In this document: in pieces, positions 1 to 6,778 of the stretch | Position numbering within the stretch: the stretch's first letter is position 1 | How the letters are laid out: every line of letters begins with the position of its first letter | From: an uncultured Collinsella sp. | GTDB taxonomy: Bacteria; Actinomycetota; Coriobacteriia; Coriobacteriales; Coriobacteriaceae | Assembly (NCBI GenBank): GCA_900549215.1 | Contig: URNJ01000054.1 | Span: forward strand, 1-10,599 | Direction: 5' to 3' | DNA: 10,599 nt | Notes under the pieces: generated by a model | What the model saw: the letters and a program-made list of their open reading frames with translations, nothing else | The model's database searches: none | Told to the model about the DNA's origin: nothing | Translations under genes and position numbers: made by a program

Positions 1-51
1 GCACGGTACAATGCTTGTGGCTTTATATTTATAAATTAGTGGGGTTAATTC

Positions 52-1500
52 ATGGCAGAATCTCGTGCGGAGCGTAAGGCTCGTCGTGCTTTGATCGAGG
101 CGGCTGAGGGGTCGGAGGAGAAAAAATCTTCTAAAAAATCCAAGTCGTCTCAGAACGCGAAGGGTAAGCCGGCCAAGGGCAAGGCTAAGGCCAAGCGTCC
201 CGGGTCTCGTCGGAGCGAGGGCAAGGCATCTCAGACTCGTTCCAAGGGCTCGCACAAAGATTCCGCCAAGCCTGCTCGTAAGGCTGTGGATCCTAAGTCG
301 CCTTGTTCCATCATGAAAGCTTGTGGTGGGTGCACGGCGCTCAATCGTCCTTATAAAAAGCAACTGGCTGCCAAGCAGTCCGCTATGGAGGAGCTTTTTG
401 CTGCCCTTTGTGAGCGCGAGGGTATTAGCGTCGACCCCATTCGCGGTATGGGCGTCACCCTGGGCGACCAGGGCAAATACCCTGCGCCGCGCGGTTTTCG
501 CCATAAGGCCGCCACTCCCTTTGCCCCCGGCAAAGAGGGCGCTGTCCGCTGCGGCTTTTTTGAACGTGGCACGCACAGAATCGTTGCTGTTCCCGAATGC
601 CCTGTCGAGGCGCCGGGCGCCCGACAGATTCTTAACGGCATCGCGCGTGAAGCTGAGCGCCTGCACATTCCCGCCTTTAACGAGGACAAGCACCTGGGCT
701 TGCTTCGCCATGCCGTCGTTCGCTGCGGCTGGCGCACCGACCAGATCATGGTCACCCTCGTGACCGCCCAGCGCGACCTGCCGCATGCACGGGATTTCTT
801 TGAGGCCGTCGCTGCACTCGATCCGCGCATCGTCACCGTCGCCCAAAACATCAACGGACGTCCCGGCAACGCCATCCTCGGCGAGGAAACCCGCATTGTA
901 TATGGCGCCGAGTGCATGCGCGACCAGCTGCTCGGCTGCGAATTCGATATCTCCCCCACCGCGTTCTACCAGACCAACCCGCAGCAGACCGAGCTGCTCT
1001 ATCAGCTCGCGATTGACGGCATGGACCTGCAGCAGGGCGACGTACTCATGGATGCCTATTGCGGTAGCGGAACTATCGGCCTGTGCGCAGCCAAAGCCGC
1101 CCAGGACAAGGGCGTCGGCATTATGCTGCTTGGCGTGGAGCGTAACCACGCCGGCATTGCCGACGCACGTCGTAATGCCGAGCTCAACGGCCTCACCCGC
1201 AGCGCTTGGTTTATGGCCGACGATGCCACCGACTACATCCTAGATGCCGCCGACAACAACGAGCGAGTCGATGTCCTTTCCATCGATCCGCCGCGCGCCG
1301 GCTCCACGCCCGAGTTCCTCGAAGCTGCCTGCGCGCTTAAGCCGCGCCGCATCACCTATATCAGCTGCAACCCCGTAACTCAAGAGCGCGACCTGCATCA
1401 GCTCCTCGACGGAGGCTATCGCCTGCTCAAGATCACGCCCGTCGACATGTTCCCTCACACCGACCACACCGAAACCGTAGCGGTCCTCGAACGCCGCTAA
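52..1500 (+). CDS. rlmD: 23S rRNA (uracil-5-)-methyltransferase, RlmD/RumA family
   Basis: This SAM-dependent enzyme methylates C5 of a uridine in 23S rRNA. The 482-residue product carries the family hallmarks. An iron-sulfur cluster site is formed by C85, C91 and C94 (CxxxxxCGGC) with C183 as the likely fourth ligand. SPTAFYQTNP lies at 301-310, SAM-binding motif I DAYCGSGTIG at 334-343 and DPPRAG at 412-417. The catalytic nucleophile is Cys439 in ISCNP, and the C-terminal MFPHTDHTE supplies the likely general base E474. Residues 1 to about 82 are a Lys/Arg/Ser/Ala-rich, probably disordered tail with no recognisable TRAM domain, although RlmD of E. coli has one. The ATG at 52 follows a GTGGGG stretch about 6 bases upstream. 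It is the only gene on its strand here and converges on the PHP gene. The family is clear. The exact target (U1939, U747 or both, as in RlmCD) cannot be read from the sequence, so the symbol is provisional. Confidence 0.88.
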   Translation: MAESRAERKARRALIEAAEGSEEKKSSKKSKSSQNAKGKPAKGKAKAKRPGSRRSEGKASQTRSKGSHKDSAKPARKAVDPKSPCSIMKACGGCTALNRPYKKQLAAKQSAMEELFAALCEREGISVDPIRGMGVTLGDQGKYPAPRGFRHKAATPFAPGKEGAVRCGFFERGTHRIVAVPECPVEAPGARQILNGIAREAERLHIPAFNEDKHLGLLRHAVVRCGWRTDQIMVTLVTAQRDLPHARDFFEAVAALDPRIVTVAQNINGRPGNAILGEETRIVYGAECMRDQLLGCEFDISPTAFYQTNPQQTELLYQLAIDGMDLQQGDVLMDAYCGSGTIGLCAAKAAQDKGVGIMLLGVERNHAGIADARRNAELNGLTRSAWFMADDATDYILDAADNNERVDVLSIDPPRAGSTPEFLEAACALKPRRITYISCNPVTQERDLHQLLDGGYRLLKITPVDMFPHTDHTETVAVLERR

Positions 1501-1530
1501 CCAACCTCAGTAGATTTTTGGGACAAGAAA

Positions 1531-1556
1531 GGGGGCGACCCGTCTGGGCCGCCCCC
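1531..1556. terminator. Bidirectional intrinsic terminator between convergent genes
   Basis: The arms GGGGGCGACCC (1531-1541) and GGGCCGCCCCC (1546-1556) form an 11-bp stem with one A-C mismatch and a 4-base loop. On the minus strand the stem is followed by TTTCTT, a fair U-tract for the PHP gene. On the plus strand TTCGCTTGGTTT follows, which is weaker. The hairpin sits 30 bases past the methyltransferase stop and 22 bases past the PHP stop, so it probably serves both. Confidence 0.75.
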
Positions 1557-1578
1557 TTCGCTTGGTTTATAAACTCCG

Positions 1579-2400
1579 CTACATCCCATTGCGCAGATTG
1601 CACACGCCGGCTGCCGCCATCTCGCACAGCAGCGTCTCGCGGTCGCGCGTCACGATCAAATCCAGCGGGAAGTGAATCTCGTCGAGCATCTTGCGCGCGT
1701 GATCGAGCTTGCCAATGGCCATGCCAATGTGGGCATCGGTCGACACGCCAATGCCCACGCCCAGTTCGGCGCAGCGCTCGGCGATCTTGCGGCATACAGC
1801 CCAATGCTCAGTGTCGACACCGCGTTCAAGACTATGGTTGTTGATCTCGATAATCTTGTGCTTGGCCTTAGCTGCCAACAGCACCTCGTCGATATCGAAC
1901 GGCACGCCCGAACGCCCCGTGTGGCCCAGCATGAACACCTTGGGGTGCTCCAGGGCATTGATATACATCCCGGTCGTCTGGGCCAGCGTCGCGCCCTCAG
2001 CAATCTGCGGATTATGCACGCTTGCAACCAAATAATCCAAATTACGCGTAACCAAATCGAACAGTGAATGCTGACGGCCGTACGAATCGCCGGCGATATC
2101 GAACGTGACAGGAGTGTCCTCGCCAAACAGGCTTCCGTCCAGCGAAACGATATCGGCCTCGGCACCACGCAGCACCAACACGCCGCTCCAAATGCGCGGC
2201 CAGATATCCTGGTTGATAAAGAATTGGTAACTGCGCAGGTCATTGGGGCAAGCCGTAACCATAGAGCTCAGATGGTCGGCAGATCCGAGCACCTGCAGAC
2301 CACGCTCTGCCGCCCAGTACACATTCTCCTCAATGGTCGAATATGCATGCGCAGAGAACATCGTATGGGTATGAATGTCACAAGAAAGCAGGTAGGGCAT
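1579..2400 (-). CDS. PHP-domain metal-dependent phosphoesterase, YcdX-like
   Basis: This is a 273-residue single-domain hydrolase of the PHP (polymerase and histidinol phosphatase) superfamily, closest in style to the trinuclear-zinc phosphatase YcdX. The full set of expected metal ligands is visible: H10 and H12 (DIHTHT), H18 (FSAHAYST), H43 (SADHLS), E81 (GAEADI), H129 (SVHNP), H160 (GHTGRSG), and D222 with H224 (GVSTDAHIG). The product probably removes phosphate from a small molecule in the cytoplasm, but the substrate is unknown. AAGGAG lies 5 bases before the ATG (2406-2411) and fixes the start. It lies 165 bases downstream of the aminotransferase on the same strand and could be cotranscribed with it. 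No membrane segment or signal peptide is seen. Family membership is secure and the biological role is not. Confidence 0.85.
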   Translation of the reverse strand: MPYLLSCDIHTHTMFSAHAYSTIEENVYWAAERGLQVLGSADHLSSMVTACPNDLRSYQFFINQDIWPRIWSGVLVLRGAEADIVSLDGSLFGEDTPVTFDIAGDSYGRQHSLFDLVTRNLDYLVASVHNPQIAEGATLAQTTGMYINALEHPKVFMLGHTGRSGVPFDIDEVLLAAKAKHKIIEINNHSLERGVDTEHWAVCRKIAERCAELGVGIGVSTDAHIGMAIGKLDHARKMLDEIHFPLDLIVTRDRETLLCEMAAAGVCNLRNGM

Positions 2401-2500
2401 CAGGTCTCCTTATCTGGCACGGCCGTCGCTTATATTCATTGTACGCATAGCCTTCGATAGTCGTAAAACCACTCCATCCCAAAGACACAACGTCCATGAC

Positions 2501-2531
2501 AACGGGGTCCGGCTTAACACCAAACCCCGTT
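2501..2531. repeat. Inverted repeat in the aminotransferase-PHP gap
   Basis: The arms AACGGGGT (2501-2508) and ACCCCGTT (2524-2531) are perfect complements separated by 15 bases. Neither side has a T-tract, so this does not look like an intrinsic terminator. The right arm overlaps a parS-like 16-mer by four bases. The 165-base gap holds no gene I can support. Confidence 0.5.
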
Positions 2532-2543
2532 TCACGTAAAACA
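2528..2543. other. parS-like 16-mer (possible ParB binding site)
   Basis: On the plus strand the bases read CGTTTCACGTAAAACA. The ParB consensus is TGTTTCACGTGAAACA, so 14 of 16 positions match, including the central CACGT core. The differences are at the first and eleventh bases. It lies between two genes, just past the aminotransferase stop. Whether ParB binds cannot be seen from sequence, and no parA/parB genes are in the window. Confidence 0.3.
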
Positions 2544-2565
2544 TTGTAGGCAGAGCGCTTTACTT

Positions 2566-3750
2566 TTAACGATACTCGTCCGCCAACTGTTTCCAAGCGG
2601 GTAGCGAATTGATAATCGTCTCGTAACTCACGCAGTAGCCCAGGCGGAACCAGCCCGGCATACCAAAGCTGTCCGAGGGGACCGCAAGCAACTCATACTT
2701 CTTTGCGTGCTCGCAAAACGCATTCGCATCGGGTTCCAACGCTTTCACCCATAGGTAGAACGCGCCATCCGGCTCAACATAGGTGTAGCCATACTCCGCC
2801 AGTGCGTCGGTAAGCGCCGTGCGGTTGCGAGCATAGGCCTCAACGTCACTCGGCTCATCGATGCAGTCGATAATTACGCGCTGAAAGAGCGCCGGCGCGC
2901 ACACGAAGCCCAGCGTACGGGCGGCACCGGCAACGGCGGGCATTAGACGATCTGCCTGAGGATTCGTATTGGGAACAAGGATCCATCCCACGCGCTCACC
3001 CGGCAGCGACAGCGACTTGGAATACGAGTAGCACACGATGGTGTGCTCGTAGATCGAGGGCACCCAAGGCACCTCGGCACCGTACACGATCTCGCGGTAC
3101 GGCTCATCCGAGATGAGCATAATTGGATTCTCGGAATCGCGCTGAGCGTTGGCCTCGCGCAGAACATTGGCCAGTCGCGTCAGCGTATTGCGTGTATATA
3201 CGGCACCAGTCGGATTGTTGGGCGAGTCGATGATGACGGCCGCCGTCTTATCGCTGATCGCCTTGAGCACGTTGTCCACGCTCAGCTGGAACGTATCTTC
3301 ATCGGCGAGCGCCTCAACACACGTACAGCCGGCCTTCTCAATCCAAACGCGATACTCCGGAAAGTACGGGGCGATAACAATAACCTCGTCGCCCGGGTTC
3401 GTAACGGCGTTGAGCGTGCAGGTGAGCGAAGCCGCGGCACCCACCGTCATAAAGACGTCCTTACCCTCATAGTTCGTTCCAAAGCGGCGGTTGAGCGATT
3501 CGGCGACGGCTGCTCGACATTGCGGCAGGCCCGGTGCGGGCGTGTAGCCGTGCAACTGGTCACTCGGCAGCTCCAGAGCCTTCTTAATCGACTCAGCCAC
3601 AGCAGCGGGCGCCGGAACGCTCGGATTGCCCAGCGAAAAATCGAATACGTTTTCCGCACCGATCTGCGCCTTGCGCTCAAGGCCATAGCTAAAAATCTCG
3701 CGGATGATGGAGCTTTCCGCACCGCGAGCATACATCGTTTCGTTGATCAT
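2566..3750 (-). CDS. Pyridoxal phosphate-dependent aminotransferase, class I/II (fold type I)
   Basis: This is a cytoplasmic PLP enzyme that moves an amino group between an amino acid and a 2-oxo acid. The 394-residue product has the full fold-type I signature: SLGNPSVPAP near residue 40, GYTPAPGLPQCRAAV (69-83), PLP phosphate-region TVGAAASLT (102-110), SPNNPTG (176-182) with N179, D215 in SDEPYRE, Schiff-base lysine K245 in SYSKSLSLPGER, and the carboxylate-binding arginine R369 in WFRLGY. The reading frame is open to 3891, but the ATG at 3750 is preferred. AAAGGGG (3756-3762) lies 5 bases upstream, homology starts right after it, and the upstream stretch is a palindromic repeat. Substrate preference (aspartate, aromatic, alanine or other) cannot be told from the motifs. 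A TACAAT -10 candidate lies 25 bases upstream. Confidence 0.88.
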   Translation of the reverse strand: MINETMYARGAESSIIREIFSYGLERKAQIGAENVFDFSLGNPSVPAPAAVAESIKKALELPSDQLHGYTPAPGLPQCRAAVAESLNRRFGTNYEGKDVFMTVGAAASLTCTLNAVTNPGDEVIVIAPYFPEYRVWIEKAGCTCVEALADEDTFQLSVDNVLKAISDKTAAVIIDSPNNPTGAVYTRNTLTRLANVLREANAQRDSENPIMLISDEPYREIVYGAEVPWVPSIYEHTIVCYSYSKSLSLPGERVGWILVPNTNPQADRLMPAVAGAARTLGFVCAPALFQRVIIDCIDEPSDVEAYARNRTALTDALAEYGYTYVEPDGAFYLWVKALEPDANAFCEHAKKYELLAVPSDSFGMPGWFRLGYCVSYETIINSLPAWKQLADEYR

Positions 3751-3774
3751 CTGTTCCCCTTTCGCATAGGCGCT

Positions 3775-3780
3775 ATTGTA
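3775..3780 (-). promoter_or_regulatory. Candidate -10 element for the aminotransferase
   Basis: The minus strand reads TACAAT, which would start transcription about 18 bases before the ATG at 3750, just ahead of the ribosome binding site. No good -35 hexamer is seen at the proper distance, so this is a position-based guess. Confidence 0.3.
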
Positions 3781-3811
3781 CGCTTTAGCCGAGCAAAGTG
3801 CCGCAGCAATG

Positions 3812-3869
3812 TTGATTGGGGACAGACTTAAATGCGTGAAAACGCTCATTTTAGTCTGTCCCCAATCAA
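3812..3869. repeat. REP-like long palindrome with GGGGACAG arms
   Basis: A perfect 17-bp inverted repeat (TTGATTGGGGACAGACT at 3812-3828 and its complement at 3853-3869) encloses 24 bases that fold further. After one T-T mismatch, AAATG pairs with CATTT, a two-base bulge follows, and CGT pairs with ACG around a GAAA loop. The whole 58-base unit is therefore one long hairpin. It lies between the ftsH terminator and the aminotransferase promoter, outside any preferred CDS. From memory, GGGGACAG-armed hairpins resemble REP/MITE elements moved by RAYT (Y1 HUH) transposases. That link is inferred, and no transposase is present here. Confidence 0.7.
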
Positions 3870-3895
3870 CAGACGGCCCCATATCGCTCAAAAGA

Positions 3896-3929
3896 AAAAG
3901 CCTCCGCAGGTTTCCCCGCGGAGGCTTTT
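3896..3929 (-). terminator. Intrinsic terminator of the ftsH transcript
   Basis: AAAAGCCTCCGC (3896-3907) pairs with GCGGAGGCTTTT (3918-3929) over 12 bp with a 10-base loop. Read on the minus strand the GC stem runs into TTTTTCTTTT, an excellent U-tract, 11 bases past the ftsH stop. This is the clearest terminator in the window. Confidence 0.88.
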
Positions 3930-3939
3930 GCCACAGAGA

Positions 3940-6081
3940 CTATTTGTCGGCGTCGGTGTCGGCATCGGCACCGACGACGGCATGGTCATCGTCAGCATCA
4001 TCGGATGCGGCTTCGGCATCCTCCTGCATGGCCGCCTGCGCAAAGGCCGCGGCATCAGCCGCCAGCTCCTCCTCGCTCATGCGAGGCGCGCGCTTCTTGG
4101 TCGGCATGCCGGCCGCCTTGGCATTGCGCTCCTCCTTGGCCGCCAGGATATCGCCCTCGCGCTCAAGGTAGGCATTCCACTCGTTGTCGAGCAGGGCGTT
4201 CACGGCGTCGCCTTCGACGGTCTCGCGCTCAAGCAGCACCTTCGCCATCAGATCGAGTTGATCGCGACGGGCATCCAAAATCTCGACCGCACGACGATGG
4301 GCTTCGCGCATGATGCGCTGAACCTCGATATCGATACGGCGCGCCGTCTCCTCGGAGTAATCCTGGTGATCGGCGTAATCGCGACCAAGGAACACCTGAT
4401 GTTGCGCCTCGCCAAACACTTGCGTGCCCAGCTCCTCGCTCATGCCCAGGCGCGTGACCATCTCGCGCGCCATCTTGGTTGCGCGCTCCAGATCGTTGCT
4501 CGCGCCCGACGTAATGTCATCGCACATGAGCTCCTCGGCAACGCGACCGCCCAAGAACACGGCGAGCTCGTCGAGCATCTCGTTCTTGGTCTTGAGGAAG
4601 TGGTCCTCCTGCGGAAGCTGCAGCGTGTAGCCCAGAGCCTGACCGCGGCTGACGATCGAGATCTTGTGGACCGGATCGGAGTGCTCCAGGATGTGGCCCA
4701 CCAGGGCGTGACCGCTCTCGTGGTAGGCAATCGTGGTGCGCTCGGCCTCGGTCATCACGCGACCCTTGCGCTGCGGTCCGGCAATCACGCGCTCCATCGA
4801 TTCCTCGACCTCGTCCATCGAGATCACGGAACGATGACGGCGAGCGGCCAGCAACGCAGACTCGTTGAGCAGGTTCGCCAAATCGGCACCAGTAAAGCCA
4901 ACGGTCATCTGGGCGAGCTTCTCAAACTTAACGTCCTCGTCCATCGGCTTGTTCTCGGCATGCACGCGCAAGATCTGCTCGCGGCCCTTCACATCCGGAC
5001 GGTCGACCGTAACCTGACGGTCAAAACGGCCGGGACGCAGCAATGCCGGATCTAGGATGTCAGGACGGTTGGTCGCAGCGATCAGGATGACCGACTCGCT
5101 TTCCTCAAAGCCGTCCATCTCGACCAGCAGCTGGTTGAGCGTCTGCTCGCGCTCGTCGTGACCGCCGCCCAAGCCAGCTCCGCGCTGACGTCCCACGGCA
5201 TCGATCTCATCGATGAAGATGATCGACGGGGCCTGGGACTTGGCCTCCTTAAAGAGGTCACGCACACGGCTGGCGCCGACACCTACGAACATCTCGGCAA
5301 AGTCGGAACCCGAGATGCTAAAGAACGGCACGCCCGCCTCGCCGGCAACAGCCTTGGCCAGCAGCGTTTTACCGGTGCCCGGAGGGCCAACCAGCAACAC
5401 GCCACGCGGGATCTTGGCGCCCAGCTTGCGATAGCGATCAGGATCGCTCAAAAAGTCACGGATCTCCTCGAGCTCCTCGACTGCCTCGTCCACGCCGGCA
5501 ACGTCTTCAAACTTGACCTTGGGGCGTGTGGCCTCGTTGGTCTTGGCGTTGGTCTTGCCAAACTGCATGTTCCTGTTGTTGGCGCCCATCATCTGGCGCA
5601 TAAAGTAGAACATGATGGCGATAAGGGCGATCGTCGGAAGCACACTCATCGCCAAGTCGCCCCAAAAATCGGGATCGTTGGTGTTGACGATGTACTTGGT
5701 ATCGGGGTGCTCCGCCATGAGCTCGGCAAGCGAATCGGAGCCGACATAGGTCGAAGAGAAGCTCTTGAGCTCGCTCGTATCGCCCTTGTCCTTCTTCGTC
5801 TTCCAGTAATGACCCGTCACGCTTCCGTCTTGAACCGTATAGGTCAGATCTTCGACGCGATCCTGCTTGATGGCGCTCACCATCTCGCTCGTCGCGAGCT
5901 TAACGGTATTGCTGGAATTGGCAAAGCCGGAGCCCATGTTAAAGAAGGCGTAGCCCAGAAGCGCGCAAGCCAAAATAAAATACAGCCAGCCCGTACGCGT
6001 GGGCTTCTTGCCTCCGGGCATCCCCGGGATCTTTGGGTCCCGGGGAGTCTGGGAATTGTTATCGTTACGGTCGTCGGGCAT
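3940..6081 (-). CDS. ftsH: ATP-dependent zinc metalloprotease FtsH
   Basis: This membrane-anchored AAA+ protease unfolds and degrades membrane and short-lived cytoplasmic proteins as a hexamer. The 713-residue product has transmembrane segments near 31-50 and 143-162 flanking an extracytoplasmic domain. The AAA module carries Walker A GPPGTGKT (232-239), Walker B IIFIDEID (287-294), the substrate pore motif FVGVGA (265-270) and the second region of homology around ATNRPDILDPALLRPGRFDR (336-355). The peptidase site is HESGH (454-458) with D530 in SGASND as third zinc ligand. Its length exceeds the usual 610-650, owing to a Pro/Gly-rich N-terminus and an Asp/Ala-rich acidic C-terminal tail after about residue 665. 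The start lies one base past the hpt stop and its GGAGG lies inside the last hpt codons, so translation is probably coupled. Assignment is secure. Confidence 0.98.
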   Translation of the reverse strand: MPDDRNDNNSQTPRDPKIPGMPGGKKPTRTGWLYFILACALLGYAFFNMGSGFANSSNTVKLATSEMVSAIKQDRVEDLTYTVQDGSVTGHYWKTKKDKGDTSELKSFSSTYVGSDSLAELMAEHPDTKYIVNTNDPDFWGDLAMSVLPTIALIAIMFYFMRQMMGANNRNMQFGKTNAKTNEATRPKVKFEDVAGVDEAVEELEEIRDFLSDPDRYRKLGAKIPRGVLLVGPPGTGKTLLAKAVAGEAGVPFFSISGSDFAEMFVGVGASRVRDLFKEAKSQAPSIIFIDEIDAVGRQRGAGLGGGHDEREQTLNQLLVEMDGFEESESVILIAATNRPDILDPALLRPGRFDRQVTVDRPDVKGREQILRVHAENKPMDEDVKFEKLAQMTVGFTGADLANLLNESALLAARRHRSVISMDEVEESMERVIAGPQRKGRVMTEAERTTIAYHESGHALVGHILEHSDPVHKISIVSRGQALGYTLQLPQEDHFLKTKNEMLDELAVFLGGRVAEELMCDDITSGASNDLERATKMAREMVTRLGMSEELGTQVFGEAQHQVFLGRDYADHQDYSEETARRIDIEVQRIMREAHRRAVEILDARRDQLDLMAKVLLERETVEGDAVNALLDNEWNAYLEREGDILAAKEERNAKAAGMPTKKRAPRMSEEELAADAAAFAQAAMQEDAEAASDDADDDHAVVGADADTDADK

Positions 6082-6082
6082 C

Positions 6083-6631
6083 TTACGAATAAACCTCCGG
6101 TTTCAAAATGCCCAGATACGGAAGGTTACGATAGCGCTCGGCATAGTCGAGGCCGTAGCCCACCACAAAGGCATCGGGGCAATGGGTTCCAACATACTTG
6201 GGCGTGATGGCCGAGACGCGGTCCTCAACGTCCTTCCACAGGAAGGCGGCGACCTCCAGAGAAGCGGGCTTGCGGCTCTCGAGGTTCTTCATCAGATACT
6301 TGAGCGTCAGGCCCGAGTCCAGAATGTCCTCGACGATCAGCACGTCGCGACCGCGGATGTCGATATCCAGGTCCTTAATGATACGCACGATACCCGAGGA
6401 CTTCACACCGTCGCCATAGCTCGAAACAGCCATGAAATCGATGTTGGTCGGCAGCTCGATCTTACGCATCAGGTCGCCCATAAAGACCACGGCGCCGCGC
6501 AGGACCGCAATCAGCACCAGATCCTTACCCGCGTAGTCGCGAGTAATCTGCTCGCCTAGGCGAGAGACGATACCGTCGATATCCTCCTGCGTGAACAGAA
6601 CCTTCTCGATATCCGGATGTTGAGAAGCCAT
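6083..6631 (-). CDS. hpt: Hypoxanthine phosphoribosyltransferase
   Basis: This cytoplasmic purine-salvage enzyme makes IMP (and often GMP) from hypoxanthine or guanine plus PRPP. The 182-residue product has the type I PRTase fold: VLRGA (43-47, pyrophosphate loop), SSYGD (70-74, flexible loop), the PRPP-binding signature VLIVEDILDSGLTL (97-110) and the purine-binding end VVGYGLDYAERYRNLPYLG (156-174). Length matches the family. AAAGGG lies about 5 bases before the ATG at 6631. It is the middle gene of the conserved tilS-hpt-ftsH block. It has its own extended -10 promoter 57 bases upstream, and its stop is separated from the ftsH start by one base. Assignment is secure; preference for hypoxanthine over guanine is inferred from the family. 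Confidence 0.96.
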   Translation of the reverse strand: MASQHPDIEKVLFTQEDIDGIVSRLGEQITRDYAGKDLVLIAVLRGAVVFMGDLMRKIELPTNIDFMAVSSYGDGVKSSGIVRIIKDLDIDIRGRDVLIVEDILDSGLTLKYLMKNLESRKPASLEVAAFLWKDVEDRVSAITPKYVGTHCPDAFVVGYGLDYAERYRNLPYLGILKPEVYS

Positions 6632-6687
6632 GACAACCCTTTCTTGTGCTTATCGCCCACACACCGCCGTATGGACGCGAACTACAC

Positions 6688-6696
6688 ATTCTAGCA
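6688..6696 (-). promoter_or_regulatory. Extended -10 promoter for hpt-ftsH
   Basis: The minus strand reads TGCTAGAAT, an extended -10 element (TGnTANAAT form). It would start transcription near 6681 and give a leader of about 50 bases before hpt. No TTGACA-like -35 is present, which is common with extended -10 promoters. It implies that hpt-ftsH can be transcribed apart from tilS. Confidence 0.5.
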
Positions 6697-6727
6697 GCGC
6701 ACGGGGTAAATTTACCAGCCCGTGCGC
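6697..6727. promoter_or_regulatory. Palindrome over the hpt -35 region (possible operator)
   Basis: GCGCACGGG (6697-6705) and CCCGTGCGC (6719-6727) are perfect 9-base inverted repeats, and the 12-base palindrome GGTAAATTTACC (6705-6716) lies between them. The element abuts the extended -10 on its upstream side, where a repressor or activator could act. It is 52 bases past the tilS stop, but no T-tract follows on the minus strand, so a terminator role is less likely. Confidence 0.4.
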
Positions 6728-6778
6728 CATCAGCGCGGGAATACCGTCAACGTCGCACAGAATAGCAGGCGTGGGACG

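Noticed and set aside
15..36. Promoter for the methyltransferase (TTGTGG and TATATT)
   Set aside because: The two hexamers are only a few bases apart, far short of normal spacing, and the upstream sequence is cut off by the window edge.
2501..2531. Terminator for the aminotransferase
   Set aside because: The 8-bp stem has a 15-base loop and no T-tract on either strand.
3043..3831. 262-residue plus-strand frame antisense to the aminotransferase
   Set aside because: It shadows conserved PLP-enzyme motifs and has no independent support.
3832..5055. 407-residue plus-strand open frame antisense to ftsH
   Set aside because: It lies opposite strongly conserved ftsH codons, has no ribosome binding site or recognisable domain, and starts inside the REP-like palindrome. 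Long antisense frames are expected in GC-rich genes.
5158..6207. 349-residue plus-strand open frame antisense to ftsH and hpt
   Set aside because: It crosses the junction of two well-identified genes on the other strand and its composition is the mirror of their codons.
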